A stretch of 64,000 nucleotides of DNA from JBGSMF01 sp964651475 (GCA_964651475.1 CAZYXV010000003.1:124001-188000); one strand, 5' to 3'. Counted from the stretch's first letter, positions 17,348-26,942 are shown. A program made the numbers and translations. Notes: generated by a model from the sequence alone, not told the origin.

Positions 17348-18581
17348 CTAATTTCTCCTCAAGGCGAGCAAGCATCTCTAAGCAAACCCGGCTGTGATGA
17401 TAGGGGCACTCCCACGGCCCAACTTTGAAATGCTCGATCGGCACACCCTGGCGATTCAAGACCTTGAACCAGTCGCCGTGCTCGCGGTCAACAAACTTGG
17501 CCTCGATATAGTTCCAGCATTGCAATGCCGCTTTAACCAAATGCGCTTCCCCTGAAAGCTGGTAGGCGTTGTAAAATCCTACAACGGCTTCGGCATGCAC
17601 CCACCAGTGCTTGTCTCCTTTTAATTCATGCGGTGTGGCTGCGTAAAGCACACTCCCATCTGCGTCTCGACCCTCAGTGTACACCGCTTGCGCCATCTTG
17701 ACCGCCGCCGCGCGGGTTTGGGCCAGAATGCTCGGCTCGCCCAGTACTTGGGCCGCCTCTATCAGCAACCAACTCGCCTCAATATCGTGGCCGAAGGAAA
17801 TCTCGTCAGACAATGAACGCCACATTTCGTCAAAAAAGAGCCTCAGATGCCAGGTCTGCGGGTCAATGATATGTTTCAAAAAGACCTCTATCAAACTATG
17901 CTGCTTGGCTTTGACTTGCTCATCTGGCCCAATCCGCAGCAGGTTCGTATAGGCTTCCATCAAGTGCAGAAGCGTATTCGTGGATTTGGCGCAGTGGAGG
18001 TCTTGGGCGCTCAACCGCATATCATCCATGGCCTGCCACTCGCGGGTGCGACATTCCAGGTTGCCCAGGTTGGCGCTGTCGAATGTATGCGTTTCAATCA
18101 GGCCAAACAACTCTTGCGCCAGGCTCAGGCTCTCTGCTTCCGCCGTCGCGTAATAGAATTCGGACAGGCCATAGACGGCGAACGCCTGGGCATATACGTG
18201 CTTGCGGTCGTTGACAGGCTGCCCATTGCAATCGAGCGACCAGTATACCCCGCCGTGTTTTGAATCCCAAAAGCGTTGCGTCAAATAGTCATAAGCGTGG
18301 CGAGCAACGGCCAAGTGCCCCTCATCTTTGAAAATACGATAGGCAGCCGAAAATGTCCACAAGATGCGCGCGCACAAGACCGCCGAACGCGGCACATCGT
18401 TCAAAATTTGCAAGTCTGGCGTGAGCGCGCCGTAAAACCCACCGTTTTCCCGGTCGAGCGTGTGCTGCATCCAAAATGGCAAAATGTTGCCCAACAGTTC
18501 TTGCTTCATGCGCTGGGCCAGAGCTTGTTTGCCGGCGTCCGATTGAATGGCGTAGGTAATATCTTGTGGTGTGACAGACAT
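17328..18581 (-). CDS. Cellobiose 2-epimerase (AGE family)
   Basis: A protein of about 417 residues of the N-acylglucosamine 2-epimerase family with the features of cellobiose 2-epimerases: an (alpha/alpha)6 barrel pattern, RSAVLCARILWTFSAAY, KHVYAQAFAVYGLSEF, FGHDIEASWLL, HWWVHAEAVVGF and CPYHHSR, which supply the expected catalytic histidines. These enzymes convert the reducing-end sugar of cellobiose or beta-1,4-mannobiose, giving mannosyl-glucose, the substrate of GH130 phosphorylases. The neighbour upstream is a GH130 gene, which strongly supports this pathway. ATG at 18581, four bases after the GH130 stop, is chosen over an upstream in-frame codon. No signal peptide. Confidence 0.85.
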   Translation of the reverse strand: MSVTPQDITYAIQSDAGKQALAQRMKQELLGNILPFWMQHTLDRENGGFYGALTPDLQILNDVPRSAVLCARILWTFSAAYRIFKDEGHLAVARHAYDYLTQRFWDSKHGGVYWSLDCNGQPVNDRKHVYAQAFAVYGLSEFYYATAEAESLSLAQELFGLIETHTFDSANLGNLECRTREWQAMDDMRLSAQDLHCAKSTNTLLHLMEAYTNLLRIGPDEQVKAKQHSLIEVFLKHIIDPQTWHLRLFFDEMWRSLSDEISFGHDIEASWLLIEAAQVLGEPSILAQTRAAAVKMAQAVYTEGRDADGSVLYAATPHELKGDKHWWVHAEAVVGFYNAYQLSGEAHLVKAALQCWNYIEAKFVDREHGDWFKVLNRQGVPIEHFKVGPWECPYHHSRVCLEMLARLEEKLDGIRLL

Positions 18582-18585
18582 TGTT

Positions 18586-19581
18586 CTAGAGAGAATTCTC
18601 CCTGAGAAAATCAATCAACTCGTCGAATCTCGTAAATGCCAGGCAGGTGACCGTATCTGCCCCGCCATAGTAGATGGCAATGCGTTTTGTGGGGGGGTCA
18701 TACAGGGCAGCGCAGGGGAAAGCAACATTGGGAACGTCGCCAACACATTCGTAATATTCCCTTGGGTTGAGCAAGTAGGGGCGCGTTCGGTACATAACCT
18801 TCCACGGTTTCTCAAGATCCAATAGCGCCGCGCCAAAGCTGTAGACAAAGCCGTTGCACGAAGTCAGCACGCCGTGATAAAACATTAGCCAACCTTCTGA
18901 TGTTTCTATGGGTGTAGGCCCTGCGCCAACCTTGGTGGCCTGCCAACCCTCGGCGCGAGACATGACGTGCCGGTGCTGCCCCCAGTGAATCATGTCTGGG
19001 CTTGCGCTGTAAAAAATATCGCCAAAAGGTGTGTGGCCCGTATCGCTGGGCCGGCTGAGCATTGCAAATTTCCCGTTTATCTTGCGCGGGAAAAGAACGC
19101 CGTTCCTGTTATAAGGCAAGAACGCATTTTCCATCTGGTAAAAGGTCTTGAAATCGTGAGTATAGCCCACGCCTATGGTCGGCCCATGATAGCCGTTACA
19201 CCACGTGACATAATATCTGTCTTCGAGCCAGCACACCCGCGGATCATAGCCATAAACAAATTTCCCGATTTCATCATCTTCACACTCGAATTGGATGCGC
19301 TTGGGTTCTAGCTGCCAACTGACGCCGTCTTGGCTCAGCCCCGCGTGGAGTTGCATGACCCGGGCCGTGTCATCGCAGCGGAACACGCCGGCAAATCCCC
19401 CCTCAAACGGCGCCACGGCGCTGTTGAATATACTGTTGGTATCTGGCACGGCATCGCGCGTGATGATGGGGTTCTTTGCCGACCGCCAGACGACCTGGCT
19501 GCATTGGGGAGGACGTTCTTCCCAGGGAATATTGGGTAGCGCAGGGCCTTTTAGATTCGACACAATCATTTCTCCGATCAT
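18586..19581 (-). CDS. GH130 beta-mannoside phosphorylase
   Basis: About 331 residues of family GH130, a five-bladed beta propeller using phosphate to cleave beta-1,4-mannosides. KNPIITRDAVPDTNSIFNSA and the GYDPRVCWLEDRYYVTW motif with the catalytic Asp are clear, as are FPRKINGKFAMLSRP and the C-terminal YYGGADTVTCLAF. Next to a cellobiose 2-epimerase, the likely substrate is mannosyl-beta-1,4-glucose or short manno-oligosaccharides, giving mannose 1-phosphate. The start is uncertain: ATG at 19581 and 19569 are both possible, and the second has GGAG unusually close. No signal peptide. Confidence 0.88.
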   Translation of the reverse strand: MIGEMIVSNLKGPALPNIPWEERPPQCSQVVWRSAKNPIITRDAVPDTNSIFNSAVAPFEGGFAGVFRCDDTARVMQLHAGLSQDGVSWQLEPKRIQFECEDDEIGKFVYGYDPRVCWLEDRYYVTWCNGYHGPTIGVGYTHDFKTFYQMENAFLPYNRNGVLFPRKINGKFAMLSRPSDTGHTPFGDIFYSASPDMIHWGQHRHVMSRAEGWQATKVGAGPTPIETSEGWLMFYHGVLTSCNGFVYSFGAALLDLEKPWKVMYRTRPYLLNPREYYECVGDVPNVAFPCAALYDPPTKRIAIYYGGADTVTCLAFTRFDELIDFLRENSL

Positions 19582-19680
19582 TTTTCGCAATGTAACTGCT
19601 CAGGTCACAGAGGTTTTTGCTTTCACTTCTCTGTGTTTCTCCGTGTGCTCTCGGCGAATCTTTGTGTAAGAGCCGAGTAG

Positions 19681-19814
19681 CTTGACAATGTCACATTAAA
19701 CATTTGTTCTATGCTTTGACGCTCGATTGTTGTGTTTTTGCCCGGCAATCACGCTCAATGGTACATTTTCCCACGCTCAAAATTAGAACGTTTGAGCAAT
19801 GTGACATTGTCAAG
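19681..19814. mobile_element. MITE-like element with 17-bp terminal inverted repeats
   Basis: Perfect 17-bp inverted repeats CTTGACAATGTCACATT and its complement bound a 134-bp non-coding segment, and both ends are flanked by the same direct GTAG (19677-19680 and 19815-19818), as expected of a target-site duplication. The inner sequence continues as an imperfect inverted repeat. It lies in the 19582-19832 spacer between GH3 and GH130; the rest of that spacer is degenerate dispersed repeat around 19600-19670. Confidence 0.55.
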
Positions 19815-19832
19815 GTAGTTACTTTCCAATCA

Positions 19833-22106
19833 TCATTGACCTTTGCCGTGGACTTGGGCGAGCAACTTGGCTATCATTTCTTCGGGCGCGGCGGGCAGTG
19901 CGTCTCCCAGAAATTCAAGCACATCCCGCAAAGGCATGTCCATCAAAAAGCCTGATATTTCTATCCCGATACCCTCGCTGTCCTCTCCGCCAAAAGTGGC
20001 CTGCATCTGGGCCTTCATCTGTTGGAAGAGCGGCTCAAAGACCTGCTGGCCGCGCCGATCCTCCAACCAGTCGCGCAGGGTAGATTCGCTATCTAGCAGG
20101 CTGGAGAGTTCCAACGTGGACTCTAGGGTGACGGTCTGGGTGCAGCGGATGTCGGCGGACGAGGCGCCAATCAGCAGGTCAAACTCGCCGTCTTCGGTGA
20201 TCCATTGCCGGTGAGCTGGGTGGTAATAAGCAAAGGTGCGAAAGTCGAGATGCAAGGAAACGGTCTTTGTCTCGCCGGGCTGCAGCGCGACCTTGGCAAA
20301 TGCCTTGAGCTCCTTGGATGGGCGGACTAGGCCGGACTTGCGATCATGCACATAAACCTGGACGATTTCCTTGCCTGCGACTTGGCCGGTGTTGGTGACA
20401 TCCACCGAGACAGTCACGCCGTCCACATCTTTGAAACTTGATGTCGAAACCTTGGGGTTGCTATAGGCAAAGGTTGTGTAGCTCAACCCGTAACCAAAGG
20501 GAAATTGAACAGGGGCCTGCCGGGCATCGTAATAGCGATAGCCGATGAACAGGCCTTCGCCGTAGCGCACCTCGTTGTTCTCGCCGGGAAAGTTGAGATA
20601 AGCGGGGGTATCGCTCAGCTTGAGTGGAAAAGTCTCTGACAGCTTGCCCGAGGGGTTGACCCGGCCGTAGAGCACGTCGGCAATTGCCCCTCCACCAGCC
20701 TGGCCCATCATCCAGGCCTCAATCACAGCGGCAGCGCCATCAATCCAATCGCCCATTGCCACCGGAGCGCCATTGTTGAGGATGACAACGGTCTTGGGCT
20801 GGACAGCAGTGACGGCCTTGATCAGGGTGACTTGTTGCGGGGTCAGGTCAATGTCGGCCCGGTCGTAGCCTTCGGATTCTTTGGATTCGGGCAGGGCCAT
20901 ATAGAGTAGGGCCACATCTGCCGCTCGGGCGCTCTGGGTGGCTTGTTCGATGAGCACCTGGTTGGACTCGCCATTCGCCAGATAGCCCTCCGCGTAATTC
21001 AATTCGGCGCTCCCGGCCAGCTTTTGCAGCTCTTTGAATGGACTATCAACCTGCGTGGGATTGATGTGCGAGCTGCCGCCGCCCTGAAAGTGCGCCGCCT
21101 CGGCGGCGCGCCCAATAACAGCGATGTGCTGCGGGTTTTTCAAAGGCAGGAGGCCGTCGTTCTTGAGCAGAACCATCCCCTCGGCGGCAATCCGGCGCGC
21201 CAGAGCATGGTGGGCGTTGATGTCCAAGTCCCCACCCTTGGGGGTTTCGGCTGCCTTGAAGACGATTTCCAGGATGCGGCGGGCAGCCTCGTTTAACACG
21301 CTCTCGTCCAGCAGGCCCGCGCGAACAGCTTCTATCACCGCTTTTGTGCGGCGCGGCTTGGGGCCGGGCATCTCCAGGTCGAGGCCGGCTTGCAAGGATG
21401 CCACCCGGTCATGCACAGCGCCCCAATCAGAGACCACGAGGCCTTCAAAGCCCCATTCCTCCTTGAGGATTTCCGTTAGCAGCTTGTGATTTTCGGCGCA
21501 GTAGCGGCCATTGACTTTGTTGTAGGCGCACATCACCGTCCAGGGTTTGGCCTTTTTGACGGCGGTCTCAAAGGCAGAGAGATAAATCTCGCGCAGCGCG
21601 CGCTCATCCAGCTCGGCGTTAATCGTCATGCGCCGAAATTCCTGGTTGTTGACAGCATAATGCTTGAGAGATGTGCCCACGCCTCTGCTCTGCACGCCAT
21701 TGATAAAGGCCGCAGCCACCTGGCCGGCAAGGTATGGATCCTCGGAGTAATATTCAAAATTGCGCCCGCCCAAGGGAGTTCGCTTCATGTTCACCCCAGG
21801 GCCGAGCACCACATCCACTTTTAAAGCGATGCACTCTTCGGCCAATGCCTGCCCCAGCTCACGCACCAAATCCACATCCCAGGTGGAGGCCGTGCAGGAG
21901 GCGGTCGGGAAGCAGGTGGCGGGCAGGCTGGCGGCGACCAAGGTATCAATGTCTGCCACGCGGCGCACGCCGTGCGGGCCGTCTGCAACGGTCATCTCGG
22001 GCAGGCCCAGGCGTTCGACCGGCGTCGTTGTCCAGGGCGAGGCCCCAGTGCACAGGGCGGCTTTTTCTTCCAACGTCATCTTTTCGATCAGCTTGCTAAT
22101 ATTCAT
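19833..22106 (-). CDS. GH3 beta-glucosidase
   Basis: A GH3 enzyme of about 757 residues with the usual order: TIM-barrel domain, alpha/beta sandwich, then a fibronectin III-like domain (about residues 570-640) and a C-terminal extension. The nucleophile is Asp227 in VVSDWGAVHD; KHYAVNNQE and RNFEYYSEDPYLAG are family signatures. No signal peptide is seen, so it works on imported oligosaccharides. The extra C-terminal 100 residues, with a GISGFLMDMPLRDVL-like pattern, occur in some cytoplasmic GH3 enzymes. ATG at 22106 is chosen because AGAGG precedes it; an earlier ATG overlaps that site. The MITE-like spacer follows the gene. Confidence 0.92.
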   Translation of the reverse strand: MNISKLIEKMTLEEKAALCTGASPWTTTPVERLGLPEMTVADGPHGVRRVADIDTLVAASLPATCFPTASCTASTWDVDLVRELGQALAEECIALKVDVVLGPGVNMKRTPLGGRNFEYYSEDPYLAGQVAAAFINGVQSRGVGTSLKHYAVNNQEFRRMTINAELDERALREIYLSAFETAVKKAKPWTVMCAYNKVNGRYCAENHKLLTEILKEEWGFEGLVVSDWGAVHDRVASLQAGLDLEMPGPKPRRTKAVIEAVRAGLLDESVLNEAARRILEIVFKAAETPKGGDLDINAHHALARRIAAEGMVLLKNDGLLPLKNPQHIAVIGRAAEAAHFQGGGSSHINPTQVDSPFKELQKLAGSAELNYAEGYLANGESNQVLIEQATQSARAADVALLYMALPESKESEGYDRADIDLTPQQVTLIKAVTAVQPKTVVILNNGAPVAMGDWIDGAAAVIEAWMMGQAGGGAIADVLYGRVNPSGKLSETFPLKLSDTPAYLNFPGENNEVRYGEGLFIGYRYYDARQAPVQFPFGYGLSYTTFAYSNPKVSTSSFKDVDGVTVSVDVTNTGQVAGKEIVQVYVHDRKSGLVRPSKELKAFAKVALQPGETKTVSLHLDFRTFAYYHPAHRQWITEDGEFDLLIGASSADIRCTQTVTLESTLELSSLLDSESTLRDWLEDRRGQQVFEPLFQQMKAQMQATFGGEDSEGIGIEISGFLMDMPLRDVLEFLGDALPAAPEEMIAKLLAQVHGKGQ

Positions 22107-22220
22107 TACAGGTCCTCTCATTGTATGACTCTATTGAAACCAAAGGATGTTAGGGTGCAGCTTGATACCATTCTTGCTGCTGAGGTTTTTTACGAATGAT
22201 GTCAGGCCTCACCTGAATTT

Positions 22221-22250
22221 TCTTGGTGTCCTTCGTGTCCTTTGTGGTTA
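22221..22250. repeat. Dispersed repeat fragment overlapping the GH2 stop codon
   Basis: This stretch (GGTGTCCTTCGTGTCCTTTG core) belongs to the same CACAAAGGA repeat type as 14095-14159. The TAA stop of the GH2 gene lies inside it. The rest of the 22107-22247 spacer shows no gene or clear signal. Confidence 0.5.
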
Positions 22251-24848
22251 GAATACCCTTTTTTCAGAACGGTCATTGTGTGAATAAGAATCATAGACGG
22301 AGCAAAGGCGTAGTGCCTTCCGTGCCTGGCTCAGAGTCCAGCCAGCAGGCAGCGGGCAAGATAGCTCGACCGTCCGGCCAGCAGGCAAGTTAAAGTAATT
22401 GTCACTAAAGACAACGTCAGCGCCCTCTAGCGATAGCTCCACCAGGAGCGCCAACGAGCGGCAGCTCAGCTCGATTAGCAGTCGGTTCTTGTCTTTGCTC
22501 AACTTGGCGCGCAGATTGGGATTGGCCAGCTGCATGTGTTTGATTGGGACAAAGCCGGCTGTCTGCCGGGCAACGAAATGATCTCCCTGCCACAGTTCGG
22601 CGACAAAAACCAGCCTGCGGATGCCGTCATCCGAGGTTTGGATGCCGTCATCCGTGGTTTGGATGCCGTCATCCGTGGTTTGGATGCCGTCATCCGTGGT
22701 TTGGTCGGAAAAATCAAGCTCGCACGCCTGGGTCGCAGCTTGCGGGGCAGCCTTGACAGGCGCTTGTCCCGAGGTTAGCGCCTCCCCATCGAGCGCCTCT
22801 AACGACCATCTCACAGTTCCTTCCCACGGCTTGAGCAAATCATTGGATACGTAAACTCCTTGTTTGGGCGGTTTGTCTTCGATGGAAAGCATCAGCGGCG
22901 CATAAAAGCGGCGTGCAGCGTAATGCAGCGCTTTCCAACGCCCAAAGTAATCCAGGCTGGACCAGGAGGCCACCGGCCAGCAGTCGTTGAGCTGCCAGTA
23001 CAGGATCCCTGCAACGCGATCGGGATGGCGCCGCCAGTGCTCCACGCCATAACGGATGCCCTCCGCCTGGAGCGCCATGCTCAGGTAGACCAGCGAGGCA
23101 AAATCCTTGGGCAAGCGGAACGTATCCAGCATCTGCCCAACCATCAGCGAGTTTCCGCTGGCATTTTTCTGGTGCTGCTCCATGATGTAGGAGGTCATAT
23201 TCCAGTCGGCCTCGTCCGCGTAGGTGCGAATGGTCTCTAGCGGCGGGAGCGCCTGAAAACCAAACTCGCTCATAAAGCGCGGGTATTGGTCGCGGTAAGA
23301 AGTGAAAGGTTTCCGCCCGTGCCAGACATCCCAATAGTGGGCATCACCCTGGCTTTGGCCGTTTGGATTTTCAAAGGGGGTGTCAGAGGAAGGAGAGCTA
23401 GGCCAATAAGCGTGATCTGGGTCTTCATCACAACACCATGCGGGCAATGTATGGTGGAAAAAATGGTCGTAGGCTGCTTTCAAATCCTGCAACTCGGGAC
23501 GGTTCCAATGCCAGTCTACCCAGCCCCATTCCATCTCGTTGTTTCCGCACCACAACGCCAGGCTGGCGCGGTGGCGCAGGCGGCGGACGTTTTCCATCAC
23601 CTCCATCCGAACATTTTCCAGGAAAGTGGGGTCATCCAATGGGTAGATGCTGCACGAAAAGATAAACTCTTGCCAAACCAGGATGCCATAACGATCACAG
23701 AGATCGTAAAAGCGCTCCTCTTCATAAAACCCGCCGCCCCAGACACGCAGCATATTCTGGTACGTCTCAGCCGCTGAGCGGATAAGGCCCTCTAGATACT
23801 CGTCCGTGATCCGGGTAGGGAAGGAATCGGCCGGGATCCAATTGGAGCCTTTGGCCAGGATTGGGACGCCGTTGACCACAAAGGCAAATGATCGTCCCCA
23901 TTGGTCTTGTTGCTGCTGCAATTCAATCGTGCGCAGCCCAAGCTGGCATGTGTGTTGGTCCAGCGGCTCTGCCGTAGAGTCATTGCTGCGCACGAGAGAG
24001 ATTTGCACCTGGTAGAGTGGCTGCTGAGCCTGCCCTGAGCCTGCCGAAGGGCCATAGCCATTGGGCCACCACAATTGGGGATTAGTAATTGGTAATTGTA
24101 CAGTCGCCTCATTATTCGCCGCGGTTGCCGCTCTTGCCTCGACCACCTCGTTGTTCGGCGTGGCAATGCGCACGGTTGCCACTAGCGGCGCCTCGTTCCA
24201 ACATTCGACCTGTATATGCGCCTCGACGATCACATTGCCGTTCTCATGGCGCTGGCGCAGATGGACTTTATCAATACGCGCCTCACTGTAGCCTTCCAGG
24301 CGGATATCTTTCCAGATCCCAATTGGCGGGAGTTGCGGCCCCCAATCCCAGCCAAACTGGCACGGGGCTTTGCGCAAGTGTGGCCCGCCGGGGATCGCCT
24401 GAGAGACACCTGGCAGAGGACGAAGGGCTTGTTTTTTCGCGGCGTATTTCACCGGCGAAGAAAAGACGATGGTTAATTCGTTGACCTCGCGGCCGCCGTC
24501 TTTTAATAAGGGCTTGACCTCCCATTGATACCGCCGGAACATGTTGTCCGAGTGACCAAGCTCCTGGCCGTTGAGGATGACCGTCGCCAGGGTGTCCAAC
24601 CCATCGCAAACCAGAAAAACCTTTTCTTCCGTAAGCAACTCTTGCGCGCAGCTAAAACGAGTCTGGTATACCCAATCGGACTCGGCGACCCATTGGACGC
24701 GCTTTTCGTTGTCGCCCACGAATGGGTCCGGGATGCGGCCCAGGGCCAGCAAATCGGTATGCGCGCCGCCAGGAACACAGGCTGGCATCCACTCCTCTGT
24801 GCCAGCCTGGCGAAATTCCCAGGTACCTGCCAATGATTGAATTTTCAT
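22248..24848 (-). CDS. GH2 beta-mannosidase
   Basis: An 866-residue GH2 protein of the beta-mannosidase type: an N-terminal jelly-roll domain (LAGTWEFRQ, PGGAHTDLLALGRIPDPFVG), an immunoglobulin-like domain, and the TIM barrel with GNNEMEWGW (acid/base Glu438) and FMSEFGFQALP (nucleophile Glu528). WGGGFYEEERFYDLCDRYGILVWQEFIFSC is typical of beta-mannosidases. No signal peptide. Two repeats have entered the frame: a CCCTGAGCC-type palindrome near 24033-24051 and a 4 x 21-bp array at 22619-22702. Start ATG at 24848 overlaps the stop of the MFS gene by four bases. Confidence 0.9.
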   Translation of the reverse strand: MKIQSLAGTWEFRQAGTEEWMPACVPGGAHTDLLALGRIPDPFVGDNEKRVQWVAESDWVYQTRFSCAQELLTEEKVFLVCDGLDTLATVILNGQELGHSDNMFRRYQWEVKPLLKDGGREVNELTIVFSSPVKYAAKKQALRPLPGVSQAIPGGPHLRKAPCQFGWDWGPQLPPIGIWKDIRLEGYSEARIDKVHLRQRHENGNVIVEAHIQVECWNEAPLVATVRIATPNNEVVEARAATAANNEATVQLPITNPQLWWPNGYGPSAGSGQAQQPLYQVQISLVRSNDSTAEPLDQHTCQLGLRTIELQQQQDQWGRSFAFVVNGVPILAKGSNWIPADSFPTRITDEYLEGLIRSAAETYQNMLRVWGGGFYEEERFYDLCDRYGILVWQEFIFSCSIYPLDDPTFLENVRMEVMENVRRLRHRASLALWCGNNEMEWGWVDWHWNRPELQDLKAAYDHFFHHTLPAWCCDEDPDHAYWPSSPSSDTPFENPNGQSQGDAHYWDVWHGRKPFTSYRDQYPRFMSEFGFQALPPLETIRTYADEADWNMTSYIMEQHQKNASGNSLMVGQMLDTFRLPKDFASLVYLSMALQAEGIRYGVEHWRRHPDRVAGILYWQLNDCWPVASWSSLDYFGRWKALHYAARRFYAPLMLSIEDKPPKQGVYVSNDLLKPWEGTVRWSLEALDGEALTSGQAPVKAAPQAATQACELDFSDQTTDDGIQTTDDGIQTTDDGIQTSDDGIRRLVFVAELWQGDHFVARQTAGFVPIKHMQLANPNLRAKLSKDKNRLLIELSCRSLALLVELSLEGADVVFSDNYFNLPAGRTVELSCPLPAGWTLSQARKALRLCSVYDSYSHNDRSEKRVF
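22619..22702 (-). repeat. Four tandem 21-bp repeats in the GH2 gene
   Basis: Four head-to-tail 21-bp units, nearly identical, encode four copies of a QTTDDGI-like heptapeptide in the C-terminal part of the GH2 protein, between the C-terminal Ig-like modules. Being a multiple of three they keep the frame, and copy number may vary between strains. Confidence 0.8.
24033..24051. repeat. CCCTGAGCCTGCCGAAGGG dispersed repeat in the GH2 gene
   Basis: A 19-bp sequence of the widely dispersed CCCTGAGC...GAAGGG type lies in frame and encodes the low-complexity GPSAGSGQAQQ segment between NGYGP and LYQVQ of the GH2 protein, where other family members have a short loop. Confidence 0.6.
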
Positions 24849-26062
24849 GCTAGGTTTTCCTGATATTCCTTCCTTGTGACCATAGATAATCGGTACAACC
24901 CAAACAATCCCAGGAACACAATCCCCAGACAGAAGGGGACAACCTCCAGTGAAAACTGGCGCGCCAGGACTCCCATCAAACTGGGAATAATTACCGATCC
25001 TAAACTGGACGTAGCCATTTGCAAGCCTATGGTATTGGCTGCAAAATGCGCGCCCACTCGCTGGCTGGTGCCCGACATCAGCGCCGGAAAGATAGGGGCG
25101 ATGGCAAAACCAATCAAAGCAACCGCAAGCAGATTTGCCACCTCGGATGGATTCCAGGCCAGCAAAAGCGCGCCCAGCCAAGCGGCCACCAAGCTGCCCT
25201 GCACCATGAGGTTGACGCCTGCTCGCTTGGCATACAAGCCAGCCGCCACCCTGCCAATGGTGAAGGTCGCCCAATAACTGCCGGTCCATAGCCCCGCTGC
25301 CGCCGGCGCGATGCCGCGCGACTCTACCAGCAGGCTATAGGCCCAAGTTCCGAGTGAAACTTCAGCGCCGACGTACAGAAAGAACAACGATATGCTCAGC
25401 CATACCTGCGGCTGGCGCAGCGTTTCTCCCAGCGGCGTTTTGTAATCGGTCAGGCGTTTCTTGTCATTGTCCCCGGCGGGCGCATCTTTTTGGCTCCACA
25501 TCGCCAGCGTCAACACAAAGCAAGCCGCCAATGCAATCTGGAAACCACCCACCACACGGTACCCTATGCGCCACGAATTGAAAGTTGTCAACGCAATGGT
25601 CATGATAATTGGGCCAAGAGTCACACCAATTCCATAACTGGCGTGCAGCCATTGCATCAGACCCTCGCCAAAATGCGCCGCCACGTAGGTGTTGAGGCCG
25701 GCGTCAATCGCGCCTGCCCCCAAACCGGCCGCCACGCCCAACAGCACCATCATCCACCACGCCGGAACGAGGGTATAGCCAATCAATCCCATCCCGGTCA
25801 GCGCGCAACTGGCCGCCAGGACTCTGCCCACGCCCATTCGCGCAATCAGGGGGCCGCTTGAGAAACTGGATGTCATGTAACCTGCCACAGCCGCCGAAAG
25901 CAGCATCCCAATGGCGTCTAGCGGAATTGAAAAGCTTGCTCGAATCGAAGGCCAGGCTACCCCCAGCAAGCCATCCGGCATTCCCAAAGCAATGAAAGCG
26001 ACATAGGCCAGCATTACCAGGCTGATTTTAGGGTAATGCGCCACCTTTTCCCAAATTCTCAC
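24845..26062 (-). CDS. MFS transporter
   Basis: About 405 residues with 12 predicted membrane helices, of the major facilitator superfamily. GVAWPSIRASFSIPLDAIGMLLSAAVAGYM and SSGPLIARMGVGRVL mark the first loop, and the second half begins near LRQPQVWLSISLFFLYVGAE. It resembles fucose-permease/YbjJ-type carriers. In this locus it may carry mono- or oligosaccharides, but this is only context. GTG at 26062, with AAAGGA upstream, is preferred to an ATG that would overlap the ABC ATPase gene. Its stop overlaps the GH2 start. Confidence 0.75.
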   Translation of the reverse strand: MRIWEKVAHYPKISLVMLAYVAFIALGMPDGLLGVAWPSIRASFSIPLDAIGMLLSAAVAGYMTSSFSSGPLIARMGVGRVLAASCALTGMGLIGYTLVPAWWMMVLLGVAAGLGAGAIDAGLNTYVAAHFGEGLMQWLHASYGIGVTLGPIIMTIALTTFNSWRIGYRVVGGFQIALAACFVLTLAMWSQKDAPAGDNDKKRLTDYKTPLGETLRQPQVWLSISLFFLYVGAEVSLGTWAYSLLVESRGIAPAAAGLWTGSYWATFTIGRVAAGLYAKRAGVNLMVQGSLVAAWLGALLLAWNPSEVANLLAVALIGFAIAPIFPALMSGTSQRVGAHFAANTIGLQMATSSLGSVIIPSLMGVLARQFSLEVVPFCLGIVFLGLFGLYRLSMVTRKEYQENLA

Positions 26063-26096
26063 GGGACATTTTCCTTTCAACGATTGGGGGAACGCC

Positions 26097-26942
26097 TTAC
26101 ACAGTTGAGAGATCCCACTCTTCGTAAATCTTGGGGACGTCATTGATCAGACGTTTAGTGTAAGCCGCTTTCGGATGCAGAATCACTTGATCGGGGGGGC
26201 CGCTTTCGACGAATTTCCCATGCTCCATAATGTATATTGTGTCGGAAACATAATAGGCCAAGCCAATATCGTGGGTGATGAAAATGATCGTCATCCCGAT
26301 TTCGTTGCGCAAGTGCATCAGTTCGTCCAGGATGGTCGCGCGTGAACAGGCATCAATCATCGAGGTCGGTTCATCCGCCAGCAGGATTTTGGGCTTGAGC
26401 AAAAAGATGCGGGCGATCATCAGGCGCTGCTGCTGCCCGCCAGAAAGCTCGAAAGGATATTTGTTAGTCAATTCCTCGAATTTCAAGTTGACAAAGCCAC
26501 ATGCCTCTGCCATCAACTCTACCTTTTTCGCGCGCGGGAGATTTCCACCGCCGCGCATGTGAATGCAATCCAGCAGCAGGGAATCAATCTTGCGAAAGAT
26601 GTTATACGAGGAGAACGGGTCCTGAAAGATGGCCTGGATGTTTTTCCAGTATTCCTGTCTCTTCTTGTGAGTGCTGATATCACGTTTCTTTCCCTGGAAG
26701 TAAACCTCGCCTTCCGTGGTGCTAATCAATCCCAAAAGCATCTTGGCCAAAGTAGTTTTTCCACTGCCCGATTCGCCCACGATCGAGACGACTTCGCCTT
26801 CGTGGAAAGTGAAATCCACGTGATTCACAGCAAGCGTTTTCTGGCGGCCAAAACCAAATACCTTGGTAAGCCCCGATCCGCTCAGGCAGACCTTTTTTTC
26901 TTCGCCCTCGTAGAGGTTGAAATCCACTTGTTCATCTGGCAT
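26097..26942 (-). CDS. ABC transporter ATP-binding protein, OppF type
   Basis: A 281-residue ATPase with Walker A GESGSGKTT, signature LSGGQQQR, Walker B ILLADEPTS and the switch His in ITHD. It forms a pair with the OppD-type ATPase upstream to power the dipeptide/oligopeptide-family importer, which in saprophytic bacteria often carries cello- or manno-oligosaccharides. The N-terminus (about 20 residues) precedes the first strand. It overlaps the OppD gene by 11 bases. No unusual residues are seen in the motifs. Confidence 0.92.
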   Translation of the reverse strand: MPDEQVDFNLYEGEEKKVCLSGSGLTKVFGFGRQKTLAVNHVDFTFHEGEVVSIVGESGSGKTTLAKMLLGLISTTEGEVYFQGKKRDISTHKKRQEYWKNIQAIFQDPFSSYNIFRKIDSLLLDCIHMRGGGNLPRAKKVELMAEACGFVNLKFEELTNKYPFELSGGQQQRLMIARIFLLKPKILLADEPTSMIDACSRATILDELMHLRNEIGMTIIFITHDIGLAYYVSDTIYIMEHGKFVESGPPDQVILHPKAAYTKRLINDVPKIYEEWDLSTV

